From contig OZ026842.1 of the NCBI GenBank assembly GCA_964023205.1, positions 37,029,501 through 37,093,500 of the forward strand: a DNA stretch of 64,000 nt, given 5' to 3'. The notes under the pieces are model-generated. The model was not told where the DNA came from and ran no database searches. It saw nothing but the letters and a program-made list of their open reading frames with translations. Source of the DNA: Lutraria lutraria (taxonomy: Eukaryota; Mollusca; Bivalvia; Venerida; Mactridae). Position numbers and translations under genes: made by a program. Positions 9,775 through 21,920 of the stretch are shown piece after piece; within the stretch, counting starts at the first letter, position 1; each line of letters starts with the position of its first letter.

Positions 9775-9865
9775 TGATCTCCGAATAAAGGTCACCTGTC
9801 AATAAAGTTTATATTTTGTTTTTCCCAATGATAGTGACCTTTGTTCACAGGTGTGGCTGTAATAA
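9775..9865 (+). repeat. Periodic 'ccgaataaaggtcacctgtt' repeat, right part
   Basis: The unit ctccgaataaaggtcacctg, then tcaataaag, matches the unit at about 8995-9045, followed by gtgacctttgttcacaggtg. See the left part at 8905-9065. Confidence 0.5.
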
Positions 9866-10667
9866 AATATAGAACCGACCAAATGTTGAGACTCAACTTC
9901 GTAATCATCAGTACGTTTGGTTCTGATTTGTTTTGACGTCCATTGAGTAAGTGCGTGCATTGTCCTTACAGAGAGAACATGTGTGTACTTGACACTTCCT
10001 AGAATACGTTACATTACAGAATTGTAGTTATGTATTCAAGCGGTTGGACACGTGTCTTAATTCCAACCACCACTCATTGTATTGCGATCAGTAAGTGGGC
10101 GTGTGAGTGGCCTTGTGTAAGAAACTAACCGATTTACCGCCATAGATATATAAGGATATTCTTATGTAAGATTGCTAATGAACTATGTACTTTCAGGATT
10201 ACAGTCAACAACACTGAAACATTCCTCAGCGTTTTGTTTATCTTATATGATGATGGCCACAAGTTTGGAATCTGGTATAGACAAAAAATAGAGAATGTTT
10301 ACTTAATAAATGTATGTTTGTATATGAAGTTCTTGCTGAGTTGTTTAATAGGCTATAAATCACCACTCTCTGATAACAAAACTACTTCAGTGGAAGAAAT
10401 CAAACTGATTTGTAGCATATGTGCTTGTTTAAGATTTAAAGGTTTATTGATTTGATTATACATGAATGCTGTTTATCATGCAGCAAATAAACAATCATTA
10501 AATCATTGGAGCGTCTTTTACATTTGTCATTATCAGTATTTAAAGGAAAATTCAGATTTTCGAAAATAAAATAAATTAGGAATTGTGTCTGATTCTTTTA
10601 AATTGGAAAAATAACCACATGTTTTATCAATTAAAATGGATTCTGGATGGATAATGAATTATTGAAT
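9866..10667. other. Unassigned non-coding stretch
   Basis: I see no supported gene or repeat. A 73-codon open frame (10234-10455) has no family resemblance. Confidence 0.35.
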
Positions 10668-10909
10668 AGGCCGTCCTTAAAAAATGCTTCTTTGTGGTAA
10701 CGCTACGAAGACCGTTTTCAATAGGTATAGGTAGTTAAGATATTTTTCATAATCAATTTAGCTTTTATATTGAACTGAAAAATACATGTCAGAATGTTAT
10801 ACTTTCTATTTAAAAAAATACCCGAGAGGCCAATAAAAAGTTGGGTACGGATCATTTATGGTAAGTATAGGTAGCGTTATCGCAAACAATTATTTCTTAA
10901 GGATGGCCA
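10668..10909. mobile_element. Short inverted-repeat MITE with near-identical 8-bp flanks
   Basis: The left end (aggccgtccttaaaaaatgc, then ttctttgtggtaacgctac) is matched in reverse complement by the right end (tggccatccttaagaaataa, then ttgtttgcgataacgctac). The flanks are TATTGAAT (10660-10667) and TATTGAAG (10910-10917), consistent with an 8-bp target duplication with one change, which suggests a hAT-type MITE. There is no coding capacity. Confidence 0.65.
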
Positions 10910-10917
10910 TATTGAAG

Positions 10918-13900
10918 GAAGACGTTTTCATCCGAGATTTCAATAATGTGAGAAAAAATAATTATTGATTTATTGTCTTATACATGGACACCTATATACT
11001 AGTACAAGTATCTCTTTTTTTTAAATAAAATGATCGAAGACTTTGGTTTGGAATTACAATGTAATTGTATAAAACAAACATTTAGAAAAATACTAAATTA
11101 TAAGGAAAGGGGAAAATTGAGAATTATTCTACCAAAGGGATGCAAATTCCTATAAGATAAAATATTAGTTATGAGCGGCGATCGACGAATCAGTTCTTTT
11201 TTTAATTTCAATGAACCATTAAATACAATTTTGAAAATTGAAGGTTTACATTGTACATACTGGTCGAATCTATTTTACAACTTGAAGTATGTTTGTGACG
11301 AAGGCATGTTCTACACAATTTGTAGCTTTCTATGCACTTGACGAATATCAGAAAAATAAGATATCATTAACGAAACACAAAGAATGAAACGAATTAATAA
11401 ATTGGTAATGCGCATGCGCAGCGTACGTGGATTATTTCCGGTATGTTCAGATACAGCAGAAAATATGCAAGATACACAATTTAGTATAATAAATGTATGT
11501 TATGTATAGCTATTGACCATGATGAGTTATGGGATGGGGGAAAAGGGCTGAATATGAAGTTGTACACAGATGTTGACAAATGACAACACAACACTGTATA
11601 TGATGATGACAAGTTATATAAGTACATATAAAATGCTAAAATATGACGAAACCGGTTAATTATTTAATACTAGTAATATATAATACCTTGAATGTTGATT
11701 ATTTTTCATTTATAAGTACATAATTATATATGTATAATTGACACTGCGACATGTATGATAGAAGCCGCTTAAAATATACATAAATGTAACGAAATAATTT
11801 CAAACATGACAGAATTCGGATTGATATTGGCGGATGTTGCCTTACATCAATACAAAAACGCTGACACCGAGATTTTTCCCATGAATGGAGTGTGACATGT
11901 GACATCGGTCCTTACACACATGTGTCAAAAACAAAAGTCAGCATATCGCTTAATATGTTGATGACGCTACAAGAATATCAATTACACACACAGTGTCAAC
12001 AATCGAACATTGAAAGCCTTTCGTGTATTCCATATTTCATCTTTATGATTTGACCACCGGCGCTTTGCTTCCGGTTTAAAGACAATTCGTCTGCGGTATT
12101 TACATATCATTATCCACGTTCATCTTGGGCACATCAAACTACTTTAATCTTGCGGTAACTTTACTGCCGAGCTTCAAAGACGTTACTCCTGGAGACAGGC
12201 TTTTGTCTTCCATTTTTGTATGGTCCAATGTATTGGGTTGATTTCAAGCAATTTGTCAAACACTGTGACATTGAATCTATTTGTTTATTCCAAACTCGCT
12301 GTATCTGGCGGTTGGGTGTTGACTTATTTAAACATGACATCACTTCCATCTATCACATGTACACTGTATTTGATAGGTTTATTTTCTGTGCATGGCACCC
12401 GTTAAATTTTTACGCCGAAAATAAAGATTATGACGACATCCTAAACAGATACATGAGCAATACTTTACTAATGGTAATAGAATTATCAAGTGCATATAGG
12501 CCAAGCACGTTTCGCCATTCTGCTGAGTTAAACTGACAGACCCTGATTGTTGAATCTTCTACGTTCATTGGCCATCGGAGAAACCGTACAAATACACAAC
12601 TCAGTATTTTGTTTCAAAAATGACTTAAAGGCCCTTCGGCTTTCTAAATTTAGTACAGCACAAAAATGATACTAAACATAAGAATTATATTTTATTTGCT
12701 CTTAAACAATATTTACACCATCCCTTTCGTTAGCCATATCTGGTAAAAAAATATTTCCTAAAAACTGAAAACAATGTGTGCAACATTATTATGCACTTGG
12801 TAATCAAAAAAGAACATTTCGGAATTAATGGCAAGTAATAGTCAGATTCACTAACAATAGTCCAAAAAGCTAATGGGGCTATAAGGACATTGTACTTTCA
12901 CCGTACCATGGGTTCGTACTTATGAACGCGAGGTCTACAGAACTAACACTCTCCTAAATGAGTAAAAATGATTTGAATATATTATTCCAAGGATATCTAT
13001 TTCACTGGCTTTAACAGAAACAACCAAGCTTCGATAAATGTATGTACCTGTTTTTATAGGAATGCAAATATTTTCGTCATCTTAATTGTTCAAATGCTTA
13101 ACTTATTAAATTACATGTTTATGTTTGTACCAAAGAGGCGTATACCAGCACTCCATCAGCGCCTTTATATATATTCTCCAATTCGTTATTAATGTTCAAA
13201 GCATACGTTGCGTCTTCCTACTAAAAGATGCGATTATTTCAAAATGACAATTTATTTGAATACATGAACGTTTTCGCATGATTAATTTATCACATCTGAC
13301 AGGATTGGTTTAGAAATGATAATGTGATTTATTTTTCTGAAAACCATAAAACAAAAATAGGTGTCATTTAATAAAGCGAAGGAAAATAATGAAGGGGGCG
13401 CTGACATGATAGGCTGTGTACCTAGCAAAGAGTTTCTTTTTTTTAATATGAAACTCATATGTAACATACACAGACATGAATTAGCTAAAACATTATATTT
13501 CATAGATACATGTCCTTCTATGTAAATGCTTTCATGTTTTGAATTTTTAAAATCCCATCTTGGATATTTTATATGAATCATGTTACTAGGTGTTATCATT
13601 CATTTGTAAATTGTCTTTCTAAAATCGAAAAACAATTTTGTTTTTGCTGAGAATGTCAACGCCACCTTAAAACGAAATACCAACAGACATGTTTTTAACG
13701 GAATTGTATTGCAAGGAAACACTTTAGTGGTACAAAAAACTCATCCTAGCTTGATACTTAATATATTTTGCCACTACTAATATTCGCAGACATGAGTTTC
13801 GTTCAACATACTACGGAGAAATGAGGGAATCAACAATCTGATCCAATTTCAAAATCAGTGGTCATTGCCCAAAAATTGTGAATATTTCAACAACGTATTC

Positions 13901-15519
13901 AGACAATAAAAAATACAAATAGCGATTTTCTTATTCTGGGAGGATTATGTTCAAGATTAAAAAGGAATGTTCCCCAGAACAGACAGAGAAATGTCATTAT
14001 CTCAGATATGACACCACCTTTGTGATGGGGGTATACATACTGAATTGGTGAGGGATTTTATCAATATAACTGTTTGGCATAAAAAAAAGATTCGCCCAAG
14101 TATGTAATCTAAAATATATATTGTACTGATGATGTACTTAGTTCAAATTAACAGGACTTAAGTTTTTGGTCTCGTATATCATTTTGTTCCAAAGGAAAAC
14201 ATTTTCCCCTTCCTTTCTTTCCTTTCAAATTTTGTTAAAGCTTCAAGTCCTATATATATTTGCATCGACATATATGTTTTGGCATTATATTTCAGATAGA
14301 TAGTCAACTAAATATGAAATAATGTCATTAAATAACATGTATAAAATGATAAGTTTGATATCTTTAATACTATATTTAACATTGTTTTTGTGAGGCCAGT
14401 GGGGAATGATTCTCCGACTCACATGAAGCCAAATTGACGGTGATAATGGGTTTACCCATTTGGGGTCCGAAGCCAAAAAAACACCTAAATTGTTCAATTC
14501 CTATAACTGTTCTAACTTACTATATCATGTTAAGTGTGTCCCGAATCTTCTCATTCATTTTGTAGGCTCAAATTATTGTGTAGTCCTGTTTATAAACACA
14601 ACATTTGCACTACGTATCTTTATAGACGTTTTTACAGTTATAAATATCTGGTTTACTACTGCCTAGAACAGAAAGAAAAAATATAAATTCTACAAGGAAA
14701 AACTTACTACATTGTAATTAGACCATTTGTTATTATGTTCTAAATTCAATTTAATGTTTATTGACATTCTTGCACAGGCAGCAACATCAAACGTTTCATA
14801 GATCTACTTACATGAAATACAGTCACAATATGATCAAATCAGCGACGAACAACGCAACCCAGCCTAAGCAAATGGTCAGGTATCCCTTGTGACATTTATT
14901 ATCTCATTTTTATAGCAATGACCGAATATGACTTTTGCCCAGACATTTAATGACTTGGTCAAAGTAATTATACGGAACACGTTGTCACGCAACATTGTTT
15001 CTCTGACGTAAACTTCAACACGATCCAAGATGGTGCCCTCAGAAAGACTGTCATTTGTTTAACGTGTTTGTATGCCAGGCCATACATGTGCATCATATGG
15101 ATTTGGGGGTTTGGGGGAGAGAAGTAATTTAGGGAAGTTTTGATATTTGGTATGTGTTTCAATTTATTGGAGTATTTAGTTGTCAATATTCAAAAGTAGT
15201 CGAATCAGTCGCTAGGACTTTAACAAGTGAAATTGGATGTTATGTGATTAAACACGGCGTTTTTGAATATTTTTGTTTTATTGCAACAAAAAAGCAATAA
15301 GGCGGACCACACCGAAACGTTGGCAATACAATTTTTAAGAATATATGCGGTTTTTTTTGTTGGTGAATTCATATTAATTTAATTGTATTGTAACAAAGAA
15401 AGATTCAAATTTAAGGGAGTCCGTCTTACATTCCATTGGAATGCTCTATCACCAGTTGGTCAAAGATACTTCACCAAACAAATTTAGGGATATCCGTGAT
15501 CGAGTGGACATGGTCATCG
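10918..15519. other. Long AT-rich stretch without supported genes
   Basis: I find no recognisable domain or RNA gene. Near 12624-12880 the sequence is bracketed by ttaaaggccc and agctaatggggctata, weakly like the ends of the 8.5-kb MITE family, but the interior does not match well enough to call. A stretch at 12161-12536 is open on both strands (62 and 106 codons), with no family resemblance. Confidence 0.35.
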
Positions 15520-15705
15520 ACTTGTAATTACCGTCCCTCACTGATATCTAATAAGTTAGAATTGCTCATGAAAGAAAACTTCACATGTGAAGAAGCTGGC
15601 GAGCTACCTTACGGAAGTTCGGTGGTTCTCTACGGTGTACACCTCTGTTAAAGCTCTAAATGTCGCTTAAATGGCCATGACCGTTGGTGCGACGTTATCT
15701 TGATT
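15520..15705 (+). mobile_element. Diverged mollusc SINE-like repeat fragment
   Basis: The order acttcacatgtgaagaagct, ggcgagctaccttacggaag, tcggtggttctctacggtgt, and the tail gaccgttggtgcgacgtta fits, from memory, a frequent molluscan dispersed repeat ('cttacggaaggtcggtggtt' ... 'gtcggtgcgacgttaaac'). The tail resembles the GCGTTAAAC tails of the other SINEs here. It lacks a visible tRNA-like head. The 71-codon open frame overlapping it is not considered a gene. Confidence 0.5.
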
Positions 15706-18700
15706 GTTTAATGTGCAATACTAGTACAACATTTGTACTAAATTAGGGGATACTGGTATACAATGTATACATATATGCTCTGATCCACCCACACATAGGT
15801 ATAATAATGCACGAATCTTGTGACAGGAAAATAAATGGGACTAACACACAATCGTGAATGATTTTAAGATGTACAGAATGCATTAGAATTACTTCACTAA
15901 CGTTAAGGCGTATGGTTAATGACATTGAATACTAGTATACTGCATTGAACAAAACCCCTTAATTTTGTGATCATGTCCGATATTTCTGGTTCCTTACAGC
16001 AACAGCAGTGTCAATATCTTGACACGCTTCATCATCTAACCAGAGAGTGTTGCCGAGTTTGATGCGGCTTCCCCAAACTTAAATGTCAACTGGGTCAACC
16101 GTCAGGTGGGTGACAAATGACTGTGAATGTGACACAAGAATCACTTACACCGACTACTACAGCAAACACAACCACTACATGAAAGCGTATACAAGTTTCA
16201 TGTTTTTATATTTCACAAAATATATTAATCGCACTAGTGTTTTTACCATTGTTCCATACTATGTTACTATTTGCATTTGTACAGAACATTTAACCCATGA
16301 ATAACATGTATTTATAATCTTTAAAATAACCATTCTTGTCTCCGCTGTACTAAGGTATCATTTGTCTAGAAATATCTCTGATTTGAATAACATTATCTAT
16401 CGATAATTAATTAATAAAAGTGGTTCTGATTATTGTGGTTCAACAAGCATATCACTGGTATTTTTACAAATTTGTAACAACAACGCAATTAACCTATGAG
16501 AAAATTCCTACTTCAGCTGAAGATTTTGTATCAAACACTTTCATTGGTTACAAGTGTAGGTCAAGAGCAAAATTAAGACAGCACGCCGAAAAAAAACAGA
16601 TATCTAGCAAGATTCATATAACACTTCAATATTCAGACAGTCGCTTTCCGTCATATTATACTAAAATTTATATAGACTCTATTGTTTTGTCTCATGCTCG
16701 GATTAAAAATTATTGTCACATGTGCTGCGCAAATGTGTGATCGTGTAATCAACACCGGCTTTTTTACCATTTACCCATTGTAATATTTTTGTACAATACT
16801 AAAACTGGATTATCTTTATTCACTTGCTGCTTTCCGAGTAGAGAATGATGCTTTTGTTTTGTTAATTGAATATATATAAGGCGCTGATCACCTTGAGATC
16901 TGTTGTGAAGTGTATACATAATTGTCACTAATGGAAAACTATTTTGTACAGGGATTCCTAATGGGAAACACGCGTCACTCACCAGTAATAGAAGCTCAGA
17001 CTGTGCAGGAATTTTTGTGCACCGTCTGACCCGCCGTTACTATATTCATTGCATGTCGGTTGTATTGTTTTGTATTTTGAAGCAAATAAAAACTAGAGGA
17101 AAATACTTGAAACATTTTGATTTTTGCATTTATCAAAATACGTACATTATACTAAAAGGAACATTACAACTTCGACATAGTTCATGAATCATTAATGTAA
17201 ATCATCTTATCTACAATTGAGAAAAGAAATAATTATCAATAGGGTGTTGTGCTTCGAACACACGAATCATGAATTCTACTCTATATCGCCCGGATATTCA
17301 ATGAAACAACATGACAGGATTGTGGTAAAAGTAATTCAATGTCTTGAATTAAGCAACACAGCAAGACATAATTAAGAATTAAATCAGGAAACACCACACA
17401 CGATACCTTACAGAAATGAAATCCCTCAAATGCACATGCAAGCAACTAAGCAAAACCCTTCTAGATACTTGTACAACATCAAGCGACAGACTGGTAAATA
17501 AATTACCAATTTGTATGCTACCAGAAGAAAATCACTACAAGGCATTCCGTTGCACATAATAATCCAGACATAATTGAGACGCGTGTGGATGATCGATGGC
17601 TGGAAATAAAACTAATGATACAATTCTCTGAATACTGCATCGGCATTCAGATTACTGGAAAATGTCTCCATTTTTCTTTTTAGAAATAAATTACTGATTA
17701 AAAAATTTGTCAAGATATCAAAATGACTCCAATTACAAAAATACCATGTACATAATGATCTAAAACTTCAAAAAAATCACCAAAACCTGCAATACCAATG
17801 AAGGAATAAATAACTCTATCCTAACTTCATCATTTTATTCTCGTATTACTTAAATAAATGCATGTTCTACCAAACCAAAGATTTTCGTAGAAATTTACGT
17901 TAGACATGTGTATCTGCAACTACTATTTATTAATTATGTTTATTTATAATGATATATCTCCGTACACAATGTTCAGATATTAATCGAATGATCGATCAAT
18001 TTATGTAATGTCATACATTATTCAGCAACCTCTTATCCATTGTGTTAATTGAAGTTAATGTGTTACACCACTGACTTCACCCCCTCTGTACAATTAAGAT
18101 ATAATGTTGGATGGTGGTTATAACAGATGAGAGAAGAAGGGACTTCGACATATTAGAAGTGGTAACTAAAACATGAGTTATCGTTTAAGATCAAGCTAAG
18201 AGTCTGCCGTGATCACATGGAAACAATTATGAGTAACGCTTAACCAAACTGTGCAAAACCACTTACTTTGTCATTTGAGTTTCTAATGGTAACACAAAGT
18301 TCATTTCAGTAACATTATGCTACATACAGTAAGTTGAACTAATTTGAGTTTAAAAAACTATAAGGTAATGTAATTAGGTAAAAAACGAAGATGTTTATTC
18401 ATGAACATTTTTTATCAAACCAATTTTGTGTTGTTTAACATTGATTTCGAATAATTAGATTTTCTCCTCCCAGCGCAAGTTGTCTAAATGACAGATAAAC
18501 AATTATTTATTATGAGTGTACAAACACTTACTACAAAAAGCTTTTAAGAGGATGTATTTTTTATAATGATATATTAGATGTTTGCATACCTTTTAATTCT
18601 GACATTTGAAATTATGATACACCAGATTCCAGAAATGCTAGATTGAATTAACTAACGTCAGGGAAAGATATTAAGGGAGCATAAAAACCGAAATCACTAG

Positions 18701-19029
18701 ACTACAAACTTAAGATGTAGTACTGTTTGTATTATTTATATTTTTATTTTTTTTTAACATCGACATTAAAATTATATACAATTAAATTAAATTCAATTAT
18801 GCATGTAGCATAATTCTATTTCGATACAAGTTATACTTTTGTTATTTTATATATTTGAAGAATTAGATAATATTGTACTACAGATGTGCTTAAGTACCGA
18901 TATTTGTAATTGAAAAAAGGGTAAATAATCATTACATGCATTCTAAGAGTACGTGTGATTTTTAATGTAGACCAAAAGCGTACGTGATTATTATCGGGTA
19001 TAGTCACCTTCAGCATAAAGTACTGTCTG
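15706..19029. other. Unassigned AT-rich stretch
   Basis: No gene, RNA or repeat can be supported. Open frames of 60-106 codons (for example 16420-16740) show no domain pattern and have the composition expected by chance. Confidence 0.35.
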
Positions 19030-19850
19030 GCATCGTTGGAGCATGAAAACGACATGTGTGCTGATGTTGGCCTGTGGATTGTTGTTCAAATCATGGATTA
19101 CGCTTGAGTTAGTTTATGGACGTTCGACGGTGTTGAATAGCGCGACGTCTGAAGCGTTGGTCCAAATTCGATATTATTCTCCTTGTGGAGTTCAACAGTA
19201 TCGCTTGTTGCATAAGTCTGTTGAAACAGAGTGATTTTGGCATTGTTCTGAGACAGTGGTTCGGCGTGCATCACAAAAATCTCATCTCGGTAACGCTGGA
19301 CATTAAAATTTACATTGATCACCACGAGAGGTGTGCGACAACCATGCACAATGCCTGCCCAGACCTTGACCGCACCACCACCTCCAAAACGATTTTGTTT
19401 ATTTCTTCTACGATATACTCGAACCATGCCGTCACTTAGATGAATTGAAAATCTTTACTCATCGGAGAAAAGAATGCTGCTTCAATGTTGTCTTACCCAG
19501 TGATGGAATGTAGGTGCTCAAGTAACTCGATTTACGCGATGACGTCGCGATAATTTTAATACACACTCAACGTAGGGACGACGACAACGGTGACCATCAT
19601 CAAGCAGGCTATTGCGTACAGTTTGGTCAAATATTAGGTCATTGTGGGTACCATGACAGTGGAAATTTGAAAGCGATTGTGTATGTATGTTTACATTATA
19701 GCGGTTTTGACCAGGTACTTCCATTACCAGAAAATCTTCAAAAACGTTGTCTAAGACTTCGAATGGCGCGGCTAGAACAGACAACAACCCTAGCAAGACC
19801 CCATCTTCCCCTATACCAGAAGTGATCATACCAATGCCACGTAAATTCTA
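19030..19850 (-). mobile_element. Degenerate Tc1-type transposase (DD34E family)
   Basis: Minus-strand translation gives a Tc1-like order. An N-terminal relic begins near 19829. Next comes RRPYVECVLKLSRRHRVNRV, then a stop-interrupted HHWVRQH and ILFSDE (the segment around the second catalytic region), then VRVYRRRN, FGGGGAVKVWAGI, TPLVVINVNFNVQRYRDEI and NNAKITLFQQ. In active Tc1 proteins the last motif is followed by DNARPHTA, with the second catalytic Asp. Here it reads TYATSDTV, so that residue is lost. At least three in-frame stops interrupt the centre and the C-terminal DLNPIEHLWD region is unrecognisable. No terminal inverted repeats could be defined by eye. It is a dead cut-and-paste element with no present function inferred. 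Confidence 0.85.
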
Positions 19851-21112
19851 GGCATAATAAAAATAAAAGAAAACGTCATAAAATTCTTTTTTTCTTCAAT
19901 GGCTTTTTGATATTGACTGCCTAATTAATAAAATCAGCCTAAATTTGGTTTTGTACCCATGGTATTTACTGATATAAACCAATGTAAGGACGACGACAAA
20001 TAGGTTTAAATAGGCATCTTGATGATCTTTTATGACATTAAAAGCATATGGTAACAAATCGGAAGGTTTTTTTTTCAGTATATATAAACAGTATAATCAG
20101 TGCCAGGAATACATGGAGTATAGCTTAATATTGAACACATAGCTGCTGGAATGGTACATAATTCTGTTAACAGAATTTATCCGATAATACGTCAAAACGT
20201 CAATCTTGATAAATAAAGCATAATACAATTGTGCCATCTAGTGGTCGATAATTGATCCCTAGCTGTATTATTACTCGACATTTGACGGTCGCTCAAATCA
20301 GTATAGTGGAAGGAGACAATAAATTAATTACGTCTACGAGGATTTTATTGTGATACTGAATAGTTGATATAGCAATAAAACAAAAGTGAGAGAAATTGTG
20401 GATAATCCGACACAAAATAAATATTTCTTCTCAATAGCCGTTGTTTGAGATGTTTTCGTATTTGCCGTCAGTTGCCAACTGACTAATATTACCGGGATTT
20501 ATGATATTTGCTCATCATACATGTATATACATAACATTATTAACAAGAATGTTCATACTTGAAAATAGCTACAGGAGAATGCTTATGACATCAATTATCA
20601 CAAACAAAACATGATAACATGTTACACAATATAATTGTTCGAGCATTACTGTGGGAGAGTCCAGTATGACTGCATCAAGTTTAGTTATTCAAACGCTATT
20701 AATAGGCCAGGTGGAAAACAACTTAGCTTATTTTAACAATGTCTGAAAGGATGCATAATCTTAAATCATACTCTTTATTCCAACAGGACCAACGTCTTAC
20801 TAATACAAAAAACACATGAAATAAATCAACCTTATCGTTCGAAGAAAATCACTAGCATCTCTCATACTCGATGATTCTAATTGAAAGACAAAATATGGTT
20901 TTCATTGACAGAATGCTTATATTCGGATGTCAGTTTGCCCTAAAATAATCAATGGCAATTTTCCAACAGCAGTTTTTATTCTCATGGTGACCTTTACTCG
21001 TATTTGGCTGTAAACACATGTTTGAATGTACAAATATACTTCATGTAACACAGACACAACAACTTCAAAGACATACAAACAGTGGGCATATTTTGTTAAA
21101 CACGGCAAGTAG
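19851..21112. other. Unassigned AT-rich stretch
   Basis: I see no supported gene or repeat. Only short open frames without family resemblance occur. Confidence 0.35.
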
Positions 21113-21362
21113 CCGCGGCCGTGGTGCAGTGGTCAATGCCTTGAACCCGGATTCGATTTCCGGTCGAGGCAAGTCATTCTCTTCCATGAAAATTTGACAA
21201 CAATGTCGATTTTCCCTTACATGTTGGGACGTTACCGGTTCCTTGTGGAAGGGAAGTTAGTACTGGTTAGAATACCGTCCAGTAAACTAATTAGGTCAAC
21301 CGGCCGCCGTACATAACTGAAAAATTGTGAAAAACGGCGTTAAACTCAAACAAATAAATGAA
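21113..21362 (+). mobile_element. tRNA-derived SINE, family 1 (plus)
   Basis: The head gccgcggccgtggtgcagtg carries a box A-like TGGTGCAGTGG, and a box B-like ggattcgatttcc follows. The body has gacaacaatgtcgattttcc, ccggttccttgtggaaggga and aggtcaaccggccgccgtac, then aactgaaaaattgtg and a tail ending in ggcgttaaactcaaacaaat. The same body modules occur in the minus-strand copy at 9555-9765 and more weakly at 41239-41458. This is the most complete copy in the window, with its A-rich tail. Confidence 0.85.
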
Positions 21363-21433
21363 TACATGATCAATGATATTGAATAAGCGTAATTTGTCTA
21401 TCTACCTGATATTTGAAAGGATAAATGAGAAGA

Positions 21434-21645
21434 TACTGTGGAATCATTAATTTTCGTTGGGGATTTAATTTCGTGGATTTCGTGGGTCGATTCATCCACG
21501 AAATCAAGTCCCCACGAATTCAAATGCGGAGATAAGGCATTTCTTTAAAAAAAATCCAAATCCACGAATTTATGTCCCCACGAAAAAGCCATTTTAATAA
21601 AAACCACGAAAATTGAAGCCAACGAAAATTAATGATTCCACAGTA
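21434..21645. mobile_element. Palindromic MITE (TACTGTGGAATCATTAATTT ends)
   Basis: The left end tactgtggaatcattaattt, then tcgttgg, and the right end ccaacg, then aaaattaatgattccacagta, are exact inverted repeats of about 27 bases, with TA at each edge as for Tc1/mariner-type insertions. The 212-bp interior alternates 'tcgtggatttcgtggg' and 'cccacgaa' blocks and could fold almost completely. I recognise this from memory as a common bivalve MITE. The near-perfect arms suggest a fairly recent insertion. Confidence 0.9.
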
Positions 21646-21701
21646 ATTATTTTACTTGTAACAATCAATTTCATATAAATCATTCTGACCCACCCCTATC
21701 C

Positions 21702-21920
21702 GTGTTCGAGTGGTTAAGGTAGCTGACTTCAAATCACTGTAACCTCTCACTGATAGAGGGTCGTGGGTTCGAGCCACGCTGCTGACCATGACTCTTGATG
21801 TGAGAAAGAAGGCAGTTGCTTACGGAGGATGGGAATGATGCTTATGTGAACTGTCCGCCTCATATGACTCTGGCTGTTGAAATGGGGCGTAAAACCCGAT
21901 TTAAACAAATAAAACAAAAC
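21702..21920 (+). mobile_element. tRNA-derived SINE, family 2 (Ser/Leu-like head)
   Basis: The head gtgttcgagtggttaaggta has a box A-like motif. It is followed by an anticodon-like stem region (ctgacttcaaatcactg), a long variable-arm-like segment (cctctcactgatagagggtc) and a box B-like gtgggttcgagcc. The long arm points to a class II (Ser/Leu type) tRNA ancestor. The body runs to ctggctgttgaaatggggcg, then taaaacccg and an A-rich tail. Related copies are at 29690-29845 (plus) and 9113-9205 (minus, 3' part). Confidence 0.85.

Noticed and set aside
12161..12536. Region open on both strands (62 codons minus, 106 codons plus), with a gtaaagt donor-like sequence after the minus frame
   Set aside because: No domain resemblance, the minus frame has a stop immediately before its ATG, and no partner exon with matching phase could be found.
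12624..12880. Possible further copy of the AAGYCCCATAAGCTT MITE family
   Set aside because: Only the end-like ttaaaggccc and taatggggct are similar; the core and the TGACGTCA site are absent.
16420..16740. 106-codon + strand frame
   Set aside because: No domain pattern, no neighbouring exon, composition as expected by chance in AT-rich DNA.
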